Shown in pieces: positions 38,271-46,086 of a DNA stretch of 64,000 nucleotides. Both the position numbers and the translations under genes were made by a program. Source of the DNA: Rhizobium mesosinicum (GTDB taxonomy: Bacteria; Pseudomonadota; Alphaproteobacteria; Rhizobiales; Rhizobiaceae); contig NZ_JAEUAK010000002.1 of the NCBI RefSeq assembly GCF_019511345.1, forward strand, positions 675,641-739,640, in the 5' to 3' direction. The number at the start of each line of letters is the position of its first letter. Positions within the stretch are counted from its first letter, which is position 1. The notes beneath the pieces are model-generated. The model saw nothing but the letters and a program-made list of their open reading frames with translations. It made no database searches and was not told the origin of the DNA.

Positions 38271-38609
38271 ATGAACAGCAGCAATGACATTTCTCAGCGC
38301 GTGCACCAAGCAGACTCGACATCGAGTAAGCCAGCCGAGCGCTCCGCAATGACGCCATTCAACGTTATCCTTTTGAGCGCAGTCGGGATCATCCTTGGCG
38401 GGGCCGCTGTGCTTAACTTTTCGCCCCTTGGATCGCTTGGCAGATACCAGTTGGTCAGAGCAGATCAAGGCACCGCAATTCGCATCGACACAACGACCGG
38501 AGAAATTTCTTTTTGCTACGGCATCGGTGCTTACAAACCGAAATGTCTCCCTTGGGGGCACGATGCGCAACCATTTAAGTCAGCCCAACAGCCACAGACA
38601 GGTCAGTGA
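38271..38609 (+). CDS. Small single-pass membrane protein
   Basis: A 112-residue protein with a polar N-terminus, one transmembrane segment at about 30-50 (NVILLSAVGIILGGAAVLNF), and a C-terminal domain of about 55 residues that includes RIDTTTGEISFCYG, a short beta-type motif common after signal anchors. The ATG at 38271 has AAGGAAAG upstream. It lies 10 bases before the lipoprotein gene, so the two probably form an operon. No family was recognised. Confidence 0.6.
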   Translation: MNSSNDISQRVHQADSTSSKPAERSAMTPFNVILLSAVGIILGGAAVLNFSPLGSLGRYQLVRADQGTAIRIDTTTGEISFCYGIGAYKPKCLPWGHDAQPFKSAQQPQTGQ

Positions 38610-38619
38610 GGCGAGACAG

Positions 38620-39342
38620 ATGAGGAGCGTTTTAACACCAACACTAGTCTCAATCGCCGCTAGCCTAAGCCTGCTTTTACTTTCCGCGTGTTCCAAAGAC
38701 GAATTGGCTGATCGGGAGGACGCCTGCGCGGATTACGTCAAGTTCGAGGTCTTGAAAAAGGGCGATATCCAGCGGTGCATTGCAGAAGAGAGTTTCTTCA
38801 GGACGGCTGCCGAGAAAATTGCTGGTATGGGGACCGATAATATTTACCCGATACTTCTCGAAGATACAAAGCGAATGGCCCTGTCTTCGGACCGATTGGA
38901 CAAAGCATCCTTCAAGCTGCTGCCCTCAGAGATCACAAACCCCGACCCGCTGACCGATGAACAACCTGCGATGAAATGGCATGTCGCACTCGATCTGTCG
39001 AATGTGATGTTTGATGCACCCACACAGGAAGGTGAGTTTAAACGAGATTGGTGGGAACTGACCGGAGAACGCAGTAAGGTCAAAGACGATCTGTGGAATC
39101 TCAAAATAATCGGCATCGGTCCTCATGACTTTGCCGGCCTCGAAACCATCTGCCAGTTGCTAGCCTATTCTGAGATTGCGCCGGGATGCGAGGCCCGGGT
39201 GTATATTGACGTCGATCCTGATAGCACTGCAGGGGCGCCCGAGTTGGCAGTGATGGCCGTTGAATTCAAGGCTCCCCCGGAGGAAAAGGTGCGCCAAATC
39301 CTATTGGAAAACGAAATGTTGCGTTGGTCCCCTAGAACTTGA
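38620..39342 (+). CDS. Putative lipoprotein
   Basis: A 240-residue protein with a type II signal peptide; the lipobox LLSAC places the lipidated Cys at residue 24. The rest is charged with few hydrophobic stretches and is predicted to be periplasmic. It has several short strands (KWHVALDLSNVMFDA, ARVYIDVDPDSTAG). The start at 38620 is preferred because only this start gives the signal peptide. No family was recognised. Confidence 0.65.
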   Translation: MRSVLTPTLVSIAASLSLLLLSACSKDELADREDACADYVKFEVLKKGDIQRCIAEESFFRTAAEKIAGMGTDNIYPILLEDTKRMALSSDRLDKASFKLLPSEITNPDPLTDEQPAMKWHVALDLSNVMFDAPTQEGEFKRDWWELTGERSKVKDDLWNLKIIGIGPHDFAGLETICQLLAYSEIAPGCEARVYIDVDPDSTAGAPELAVMAVEFKAPPEEKVRQILLENEMLRWSPRT

Positions 39343-39404
39343 CCGCGTAGATTCGGGAACGCATAAACCGGCGTAATGCCCTTCACTGCGGCTGGAATCA
39401 AAAC

Positions 39405-39932
39405 ATGGAAGTGATGAGGTCGCTTGACGACTGCAAGGCGAAGCTTTGGAGCGACTATCTCAGCCTAGCCAACGCCTTAACCCAAGCTGCTGGCAAGACG
39501 GCTCTGTCGCTTGAGGAAGCGATACCGGCTCTCGCCAGCTTGAGAGAAGGTATTTACGAAAGCCTCAACCAAACCCTCCATGAGTATTACGCTGTTCGGG
39601 GGCTTGAGTGGCTCCTATCCGCGCGTCCGGAGTTTCAAGCGCTTGAATGGCATTGGAATCCGCGCGCCACTGGCACTAGCCTGGAGCCCGACATTAGGGG
39701 AGTTGCGGGCACTCAGGTGATCGTGTCCGCTGAAGTAACCACATCCCCACGCCCCAGCGGTGTTATCGACAGCCGGATGAGAGCTACCCTCATCAAATTA
39801 TCGCAAATGGCCGGTGCCAAATATTATTTTGTGACAAGTCCGCAAATGGCCCAGCGTGCGAACACAAAGCTTGCAAAGGCCAAATATCGGATTGAAGTGG
39901 TAGATCTTTCAACCTTTAAGCAGATTCTTTGA
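39405..39932 (+). CDS. Hypothetical protein, possible PD-(D/E)XK-like fold
   Basis: A 175-residue protein. The middle has EPDIRGVAGTQVIVSAEVTT, in which Asp and a later AEV(T) resemble the strand pair of restriction-like nucleases, but Thr replaces the usual Lys. The C-terminus KYYFVTSPQMAQRANTK is like the later strands of such folds. This is a tentative reading. Its 3' end overlaps that of the serine recombinase gene by 17 bases on the opposite strand. Confidence 0.5.
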   Translation: MEVMRSLDDCKAKLWSDYLSLANALTQAAGKTALSLEEAIPALASLREGIYESLNQTLHEYYAVRGLEWLLSARPEFQALEWHWNPRATGTSLEPDIRGVAGTQVIVSAEVTTSPRPSGVIDSRMRATLIKLSQMAGAKYYFVTSPQMAQRANTKLAKAKYRIEVVDLSTFKQIL

Positions 39933-40488
39933 TAATCCTGAAGTAGCTCGCGCGGCTGATTTCCAGCGCTACCTGTATTTCTGCCGGGGTCTTTCCTTCG
40001 GTTTTCAGGGCCAATACCTTCTCTGCCTTGCTACGGGCCGTAGGTGCCCGCCCTTTGTATTTGCCGTCCGCCTTGGCTTTGGCGATCCCCTCGCGCTGCC
40101 TCTCCAGCATCAGCTCCCGCTCAAATTCCGCGATGGACGCCAAGAGGTTCAGCATAAGCTTTCCGGTAGGCGTGGACGTGTCGAAACGTTCTCCCCCCAT
40201 GCTCATCACCCGCAGTTCGACACCCTTAGCTTTTAAGGCCTTGGTGATCGCTACAAGATCCGCCACCGAGCGGGCAAGGCGGTCCAGCTTCGTGACCACC
40301 AACACGTCACCCTCGCGGACAAACTCTAGGGCACGATCTAGCTCGGGCCTCTCCTTTGCCACGGAGGAAAGCTGCTCCTTGAAAAGCTTCGTGCAGCCCG
40401 CAGCCTCAAGGTCTCTTAGCTGAGCATCGAGGCCAGCCTTCTGGTCGGTGGTGGATGTACGGGCATAACCTATCATCACTGCTGTCAT
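39916..40488 (-). CDS. Serine recombinase (resolvase/invertase family)
   Basis: A 190-residue small serine recombinase. The N-terminal catalytic domain begins MIGYARTSTTDQ, where Ser12 is the likely nucleophile. It has the family segments LDRLARSVADLVAI and ASIAEFERELMLERQREGI. A C-terminal helix-turn-helix (about 150-188) binds the site. It could resolve cointegrates or invert DNA, and its substrate is probably the repeat-bearing region just upstream. Confidence 0.9.
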   Translation of the reverse strand: MTAVMIGYARTSTTDQKAGLDAQLRDLEAAGCTKLFKEQLSSVAKERPELDRALEFVREGDVLVVTKLDRLARSVADLVAITKALKAKGVELRVMSMGGERFDTSTPTGKLMLNLLASIAEFERELMLERQREGIAKAKADGKYKGRAPTARSKAEKVLALKTEGKTPAEIQVALEISRASYFRIIKESA

Positions 40489-40503
40489 AACGGCCCCTCA
40501 AAG

Positions 40504-40570
40504 TCTCACACATATCCTTAACTATGAGATACCATAGGTCTCAAAATGTCAACCGCACTTGTATGAGACT
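40504..40570. promoter_or_regulatory. Candidate recombinase sites/operators upstream of the serine recombinase
   Basis: Repeated GTCTCA/TGAGAC-type half-sites occur here in both orientations: TCTCAC near 40504, TATGAGAT at 40523-40530, GGTCTCAAAATG near 40538, and TATGAGAC at 40562-40569. TATGAGATACCATAGGTCTC is an imperfect inverted repeat. The region lies between the divergent recombinase and HNH genes. Confidence 0.4.
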
Positions 40571-40667
40571 AAAACGGCGGCTTGCAAACAGACTCACAAG
40601 GGCTTGGCCTATTGAGATCATCGTAGGAAGATATGCGGGAAACCGAGTCGCGAGGTGCGCCGTCGAT

Positions 40668-41339
40668 ATGGAAGGTCTACCAACACAATCAGCTACAGAG
40701 ACAGCGCTTTTGGTTTATCTGTCTGAGTTTGGCCCCAAAAAAGCAAACGAGGTATATGAGCCGCTTGGGGAATTTTTTGAACTATCGCCATCACAGCTTG
40801 CTTTAACTATGCCCGATGGCCGCAATTGGTGGCGGAATCGAGTGCAATGGGCGCGCAGGGGACTTAAGGACGCTGGTTTCCTCAACCCAACACAGCGCGG
40901 AACGTGGCAGCTTACCCAATCGGGCATGCGCCGTGCACTTGGTGAGGTTTTGGCGAGCAGTAACAATCCCGAGTTTGAGGTGGAAGAGGGCTCCCCAGAA
41001 CTGAAACAGCATATCCAGCGGGAGCGTGCATCAGCATTAATTGCGGTCTTCAAGGCGGGCCTGGAGAAACCCCAGTGCGCCGCTTGCGATTTCAATTTTC
41101 TCGATTTCTATGGTGAACGGGGTCGAGGCTATATTGAAGCGCATCATTCGATCCCGATTTCATCCACCGAGTTCAGAGGACGGACCAAGTTGTCGGATCT
41201 CATCCCACTGTGCGCAAATTGCCACCGGATGGTTCATCGAAGGCCGTATATCTCGGTCCGGGCACTACGAGAATCGCTTTTCCACGACCATCATAGGCAA
41301 AAAGCAGAGCTGCCCGACGCGGCACCGATGATCCCGTGA
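40668..41339 (+). CDS. HNH endonuclease with winged-helix N-terminal domain
   Basis: A 223-residue protein. The N-terminal 100 residues resemble the Mrr N-terminal winged-helix domain (ending in WQLTQSG). The C-terminal HNH motif has Cys137-x2-Cys140, the EAHH segment at 157-160, and CANCHRMVH at 182-190. It resembles type IV McrA-like enzymes that cut modified DNA; this specificity is inferred. The ATG at 40668 begins the conserved part; an earlier in-frame ATG at 40524 lies in the recombinase-site region. Confidence 0.8.
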   Translation: MEGLPTQSATETALLVYLSEFGPKKANEVYEPLGEFFELSPSQLALTMPDGRNWWRNRVQWARRGLKDAGFLNPTQRGTWQLTQSGMRRALGEVLASSNNPEFEVEEGSPELKQHIQRERASALIAVFKAGLEKPQCAACDFNFLDFYGERGRGYIEAHHSIPISSTEFRGRTKLSDLIPLCANCHRMVHRRPYISVRALRESLFHDHHRQKAELPDAAPMIP

Positions 41340-41524
41340 GGGCATCACTAGGCGGGTGTGTCCTCACTTGCAGCGATAAGGGTCCCATCAACGGGTACCG
41401 GGGGGAATCGCGCGGCCACTGGCACGTAGATCACCACTTAGATGCGTGACCCATAAATTATGCCAATTTTTTTAACCGGCGGAATCAGTGGTCAGGGGCA
41501 GAGTACTGCCTCGAAAGAGGCAAA

Positions 41525-42634
41525 TTAGCTCGGAACAAACGACTCAAGAAGAGCTCGCCTCGCGATGTCCTGGGTAATGAATGGCCCAACGTTTAGTTCT
41601 TTGACAACCTCTGCGATAAGATCGTCTAGCTCAGCCAGAAGCACCTTGAGTGAAGTGAATTTAACTTCCTTGTCGATGATCTTCCGCGTTTTGTCGGGAG
41701 TGATAAGCAGACGCGTACGCTGGTCATTAACAATCATGTCAGCGAGGGCGACCCTCGTCGACCAAAGCAATGAAAGCTCGCTCCAAACAGGCACGTTGAT
41801 TGCATGATTATCAAAATGCCAAACAAGGGAGGCAACATCATAGCTGCTAAGGTGGATCGTTTCCGACCCCTCATAATCCGCGACCAGCGTCTTCAGAAGA
41901 CGTATTACTTTCTTTGTGTTTCCTGAAGTTACCTTGTCCTTCTCCTCAATATGATACATATGCAAGAAAGGATAGTTTCGCATTGTACTCTGATCTTCTT
42001 TAAGGAAGATATAAATTCCGCGGTCTTTTTTCTGTTGCGTCCTTTGATATTCGGACGAGTCATACCAGTGGGACGGGATAACATCTACTTCTCTTCTCAA
42101 CGATCCGCCTGAAATTGTTATGGCCTTTGATCCAGAGATATCAACTTGAGCTTCTGGAAAGGCCTTGGGCAGAATAGCTTCCGCCGCAGACCGAAGTTCC
42201 GCTAGTAACGATGGGCCTGGTTTACCCTCCCAATCTGAATACCAGGGCGAGTTCGCAAGAGGACCGGTCTTGTCGATTATGACGAATACCTTTCGCAACA
42301 GCAGCAGATCGATGTCGCTCACCCCCTTGATATGGATATTGAGGGGCACCGAGCCCTGATAGTCAAACTCCACGGGGATCACACCATCCAAGGCTTTTTC
42401 GAGCTGATTTTTGACACGCTCTCCTTCAGCAAAGGAGTTCGCCGTATAGGCTGGGTCAACCTCCTGCATCGCACCTAGCGTATAAGTCGTTGCAGTCTTC
42501 GTACTACGCTTTTGGTATGATTCTTCGACGGGGCCACTTTTTCCATCCATCGAGTGTTCACTTTTCACGACCCATTGCGGCCCCTGGCGGCGGCTCTTGA
42601 GCTTTTGCAGCCGAGTCTCGAAATTACCTGCCAT
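41525..42634 (-). CDS. CD-NTase (cGAS/DncV-like nucleotidyltransferase)
   Basis: A 369-residue nucleotidyltransferase with the GS motif at 94-95 (QGSVPL) and metal-binding acids Asp107 and Asp109 (SDIDLLLL), with a third at Asp184 (RREVDVIP). This is the triad of CBASS cyclases, which make cyclic oligonucleotides after phage infection. The C-terminal half is helical. The clade and product cannot be told by eye. The ATG at 42634 overlaps the TGA of the upstream membrane gene by one base; a GTG one codon earlier is also in frame. Third gene in the minus-strand CBASS-like set. Confidence 0.85.
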   Translation of the reverse strand: MAGNFETRLQKLKSRRQGPQWVVKSEHSMDGKSGPVEESYQKRSTKTATTYTLGAMQEVDPAYTANSFAEGERVKNQLEKALDGVIPVEFDYQGSVPLNIHIKGVSDIDLLLLRKVFVIIDKTGPLANSPWYSDWEGKPGPSLLAELRSAAEAILPKAFPEAQVDISGSKAITISGGSLRREVDVIPSHWYDSSEYQRTQQKKDRGIYIFLKEDQSTMRNYPFLHMYHIEEKDKVTSGNTKKVIRLLKTLVADYEGSETIHLSSYDVASLVWHFDNHAINVPVWSELSLLWSTRVALADMIVNDQRTRLLITPDKTRKIIDKEVKFTSLKVLLAELDDLIAEVVKELNVGPFITQDIARRALLESFVPS

Positions 42635-43284
42635 CACTGCACCCTCGTTAATGTCATTCGCCCGGAAGTGCCTCTGCCCCGTGCGGTAAAATAGTCCCCA
42701 TCAGCCTGATTGAATCCGTGCTGAAACGATAACTCACAATAGCCAAGATGCGGGTTGATGACTTCGCCGGCGCGCGGAGTGTTTCTGTAGCTATACATGA
42801 GCATCCATCGCCCGCCCCCTTCAGAGACAAGCGCGGCGGATGCAGAGGATGAAGATGACTGGGCAGACCGAAGATAAACTCGGATTTTCTCCCAGCTTTG
42901 AGTGATCGAAACCTGCGCTTTCCATTGAAACGATACGTTCCCATTGTCATCGAATGTCTGGCCATCACACGTCCATTCGCCCGCGATATTTGGCAGACCG
43001 ACAACTCTAAAGAAAATCATCCAGCCCCATTTGTTAAACAGCCAGTGTGTAATGCCGTAGATCGACGCTGCGGAGACAGGAATCACCAAAAAGTTCGTCC
43101 ATTGGGGAACACCGAGATAAGTTGCCAACTGGCCCCAGAGTGCGCCGAGCGTCACAAATGCCGATGCCAAGGCTGCAGATAGTATTGCCAAGCAGCGCCC
43201 GACATTCGCTCGATTATGGCCTACAACAGAATATTCATGATCTAGCACGACGGCATCCCGCGAATGAAAGCTCATGCACTTCAT
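42634..43284 (-). CDS. Two-TM/beta-barrel putative CBASS effector (Cap15/S-2TMbeta-like)
   Basis: A 216-residue protein with two N-terminal hydrophobic helices (about 31-53 and 63-83) followed by a strand-rich domain starting at AGEWTC (101-106) and ending with GDYFT...SGRMTLTR. This layout matches Cap15 (S-2TMbeta) effectors, which bind a cyclic dinucleotide through the barrel and disrupt the inner membrane. The C-terminal domain aligns with the protein at 43823-44416. Its stop overlaps the CD-NTase start by one base. An alternative start is the ATG three codons later. Confidence 0.75.
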   Translation of the reverse strand: MKCMSFHSRDAVVLDHEYSVVGHNRANVGRCLAILSAALASAFVTLGALWGQLATYLGVPQWTNFLVIPVSAASIYGITHWLFNKWGWMIFFRVVGLPNIAGEWTCDGQTFDDNGNVSFQWKAQVSITQSWEKIRVYLRSAQSSSSSASAALVSEGGGRWMLMYSYRNTPRAGEVINPHLGYCELSFQHGFNQADGDYFTARGRGTSGRMTLTRVQ

Positions 43285-43361
43285 GAACTTCTATGTTGAG
43301 TCGCTCAAGCGCGAACCGCCATCTTGGGTAGGTAATCCACCACTTAAAAGTAGAAATTAAT

Positions 43362-43820
43362 CTAGAGGACTCGGAATCCTGACTTTTTAAACAGGTACAT
43401 CTTCCCAGAAGAGTGAAGGTAAATCCTATCAACATCCGTTACCTGCGCCATGGCAAGGCAACTGTTGAATGCGGACCCCCGATTAGCCGGAGCGGCAATT
43501 GTGCTCTCAGGTGCAAATAGACGGAAAGACCAACCCGTTATGACGTAGTTAGAATTACTGTCCTGCCTTCCCAGCATTATGGCACCGTCGTGGACGGAAT
43601 GGTTTGTAGCGATCGCCTCGGTCACATGGCAGAAAAAGCGAGCATCCAGCTCCATACCAATTGGAGGCGCTGGGTCTCGCACCATCGGAGAACAGAATTC
43701 TGGAAATCGTCCGCTGTAAAGGCAAGCAATCATAGTGCCAGAAGCACCCTGTTTGGTTGCAAAGGCTTTGAAAATTTCGCTTATGTCATCCATGTGATAA
43801 CTCGATTCGGTTTTCAGCAT
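43362..43820 (-). CDS. DAC (diadenylate-cyclase)-like putative sensor protein
   Basis: A 152-residue protein whose C-terminal 80 residues resemble the DisA/CdaA diadenylate cyclase domain. HDGAIMLG (77-84) matches the DGA motif, and a later NRGSAFNSCLAMAQVTDVDR segment aligns with the GTRHRAA...S..TDA region. The RHR motif is replaced by RGSA, so c-di-AMP synthesis is unlikely. It may act as a sensor like the degenerate DACNx domains described in conflict systems. First gene of the minus-strand set, 77 bases before the membrane effector. An alternative start is M10 (43793). Confidence 0.6.
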   Translation of the reverse strand: MLKTESSYHMDDISEIFKAFATKQGASGTMIACLYSGRFPEFCSPMVRDPAPPIGMELDARFFCHVTEAIATNHSVHDGAIMLGRQDSNSNYVITGWSFRLFAPESTIAAPANRGSAFNSCLAMAQVTDVDRIYLHSSGKMYLFKKSGFRVL

Positions 43821-43822
43821 CT

Positions 43823-44416
43823 ATGCTTCATCTATGGCCGCTTTCAAAAATCTTATCTGCCGCTTTTATCTTCGTTGGTGGCGTTGCGGTTTTCGTCGCG
43901 ACCCACTCATCGGGCGCCTCCACGTACGAAATCTTGACGCAAGTCTTTCGCATTTGCGGCGTGCTATCAACCTTAACCATAATCGCGCTGGGAGCGGCGT
44001 GGCGATGGGTGCCACATTTTCAAAAATCCATCTTTCCCTACCTTGGTGGCCGCTGGACCGGTCAGGTTTATTTTCAGGGAGAATATGGGGAGGAAACGCG
44101 AGGGGTTACTTTAGACGTCATTCACACGGCGTTTTTGATAAAACTTGTCCTTAGGAGTGAAGAATCCATCTCGCACACGTTGGCGGTGCAACCTAGCAAG
44201 TCTGATATGGATGACTATAAGTTGTACTATGTATATGAAAACAAGCGAAAGGAAGGCCGAAGCAAGGGTTCCCGCGTTTATCGTGGAGTTGCAATTCTTC
44301 GCGTCGAATTAGATCAAGGCGAACTACACGGCGACTACTTCACGGAAACCCACCGATCAGGGCGCCTGATATTAGGTGGCCGCAGGCGCAACAACTGGTG
44401 GGTTTTTTGGCGGTAA
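43823..44416 (+). CDS. Second two-TM/beta-barrel protein (Cap15/S-2TMbeta-like)
   Basis: A 197-residue paralogue of the protein at 42634-43284. It has two hydrophobic helices (about 9-27 and 40-60) and a beta domain starting at LGGRWTGQ (74-81). Shared features with its relative are LRS followed by a Ser-rich or charged stretch, Y-x-Y-x-N-x-x-R, and GDYFT-x-x-x-R-SGR near the C-terminus. It is on the opposite strand to the DAC-like gene, with start codons two bases apart. No Shine-Dalgarno is visible, so it may be leaderless or poorly translated. Confidence 0.75.
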   Translation: MLHLWPLSKILSAAFIFVGGVAVFVATHSSGASTYEILTQVFRICGVLSTLTIIALGAAWRWVPHFQKSIFPYLGGRWTGQVYFQGEYGEETRGVTLDVIHTAFLIKLVLRSEESISHTLAVQPSKSDMDDYKLYYVYENKRKEGRSKGSRVYRGVAILRVELDQGELHGDYFTETHRSGRLILGGRRRNNWWVFWR

Positions 44417-44449
44417 ACTCCGCACTCTTAATCTAAACTCCCCGCTCGA

Positions 44450-45550
44450 TTAGCCGCTGGGGATGCTTTCGAACTCATCTGACTGCGGCTTCCACTGCCA
44501 CTGGGGCGGCGGCAGCGACTGCATTAGCGTTGCGGGTATCCTAAAGGTTCTGTGGCGCTTTCGGCCCCGCATAATGGTGATCTGACCATGATCATTCAGT
44601 ACCGACACGCATCCCTGCCGGCCATGGGCCTCACGAGACCAACCGTTGATAAGCCCGAGGTTCTCAGGCTCAAAGAATGCAAGGAGCGCGGCGATATCGT
44701 CCAGCGCTGTGCTGACATTGGAAACCGCATCTCGGAGGAACATTTCCAGACGGATAAGGTCCTCATCCACCTGCTCGCACAGCCAAAGGACAGCATCGTT
44801 TTCAGTTCGCCAGCTTACATGTGCTAGGGCCGCCATCACATTCGACAGGTTAGCCTCTACGGAAATGCCCCTGCTGCTCCCCCGGAGGATTGAGGCGCCA
44901 CGGACCGGCTGATCACCGTAGACTTGCTCCGCGGTGGTTAGGCGCCTCAGCGTCACTGCGTCGTCGGACTCTGATCGCTGCTGGACCTTCAGGTAGCCGC
45001 CATCGCGGACGGTCCGGTGGATGTCTTTGCAAACGGCATGACGAAGACCAACCCGTAACGCCTTGAGCACCCGGTCAAGATCGCGAACAGCGGGTTTTAA
45101 TAGCGCCCAGTATGCCACCAGTTCCCGAGGAAGGGTCCAGTTCGCTTCGATAAGTGCTTCGGCACGTCGTCTCCGCTCGGCCCTCGAATTGCGGGTAAGC
45201 GCCCTCGCCAGACTGTCGGACGTGAAGAACCTGTGGCCGCAGCAATGCCCGACTGCGTACAGCGCTTTGGATTCGCTGGACCATAAGAGGTGCCCTTTGA
45301 CGTACTTCGGCTTAACGGGGCTGCAAATGGGACAGGGGGCAAGTCCGTCCCTTGTCAGTACGTCCTTCGGGATCATGAAGTCCTGAAGGATAACCTCGAT
45401 GCCGTCCTTGGGAGGCGTCTCGTGCGTGATGAACGGGCAGGTGTGAGGTAAGCCGCTTCGAATGTGATCAAGGAAACTGGCCTTGAGGTATTCTGGCTTT
45501 GCATCAAAAACACGCCTGACATTCTGAACCATGCCGCCGCCTTTCGCCAT
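44450..45550 (-). CDS. Hypothetical protein with zinc-ribbon-like Cys cluster
   Basis: A 366-residue protein (if started at 45550). The N-terminal part has APCPICSPVKPKYVKGH and later GHCCGHRFF, which together resemble a zinc ribbon. An Arg-rich segment (RNSRAERRRRAEALIEA) and a long helical region follow. The beta-rich end has GQITIMRGRKRHRTFRIP. Nucleic-acid binding is plausible, but no family was recognised. Start is uncertain: 45568, 45550 and 45532 are all in frame and none has a clear ribosome site. It is the last gene before the right arm repeats. Confidence 0.6.
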   Translation of the reverse strand: MAKGGGMVQNVRRVFDAKPEYLKASFLDHIRSGLPHTCPFITHETPPKDGIEVILQDFMIPKDVLTRDGLAPCPICSPVKPKYVKGHLLWSSESKALYAVGHCCGHRFFTSDSLARALTRNSRAERRRRAEALIEANWTLPRELVAYWALLKPAVRDLDRVLKALRVGLRHAVCKDIHRTVRDGGYLKVQQRSESDDAVTLRRLTTAEQVYGDQPVRGASILRGSSRGISVEANLSNVMAALAHVSWRTENDAVLWLCEQVDEDLIRLEMFLRDAVSNVSTALDDIAALLAFFEPENLGLINGWSREAHGRQGCVSVLNDHGQITIMRGRKRHRTFRIPATLMQSLPPPQWQWKPQSDEFESIPSG

Positions 45551-45911
45551 GAACAACCGGACTCGCATCGGTTGATGGAATCATTCCACACACGCAGCAT
45601 AACAAGAGTTGATGAAAGCGGGAAGTGCGGACAAATACATAGCAAGAACAGAGGCGAACAGTTGGCCAACTCGTCAAAACGGACAAGGAACTCACCGGAA
45701 GCCTGCCTGCGGTTCCGTTTCATTGGCTCAGAATTATGTATGCGACTCAGCGCGCTGGTGGTGGTGGGGATTTTAGTTCAGCACTCGGGGGATAAGGCGA
45801 GTCATTCGAAGAACTGGGTACATCCCGTGGGTACTTTATTGGGTACTCCGCCAATCCAAACGACGCTACATCCGATTGATTTAAAATGAAAATAACGGAA
45901 GTGGAAAAATT
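45551..45911. other. Right end of the island
   Basis: 360 bases without a credible gene. It contains the right copies of the GGGTAC arm repeats (and an extra single unit at 45815-45820), followed by A-rich sequence up to attR. The upstream promoter of the Zn-ribbon gene must lie in its left part. Confidence 0.5.
45828..45848. repeat. Right arm-type repeat (two GGGTAC units)
   Basis: TGGGTACTTT and ATTGGGTACTC in the same order as at 31342-31362, with one mismatch in 21. A further single GGGTAC unit lies at 45816. Because they are in the island near both ends, they may be P and P' arm sites of the integrase. Confidence 0.65.
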
Positions 45912-45987
<76 letters not shown>

Positions 45988-46086
45988 ATCAGGGTGGTCC
46001 GGCTTGCGCCGGTCCTGGGATGCTCCGGAGGGCGTTCCCTCTGGAGTGGCGGCTTATTACTTGCGGTTTTCGCAGATGGCAAGCCT

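Noticed and set aside
43235..43435. 66-codon minus-strand open frame between the DAC-like and effector genes
   Set aside because: It overlaps the ends of both genes in another frame and has no domain features.
45464..45889. 141-codon plus-strand open frame at the right end of the island
   Set aside because: It crosses the arm repeats and the start of a minus-strand gene; the composition does not look coding.
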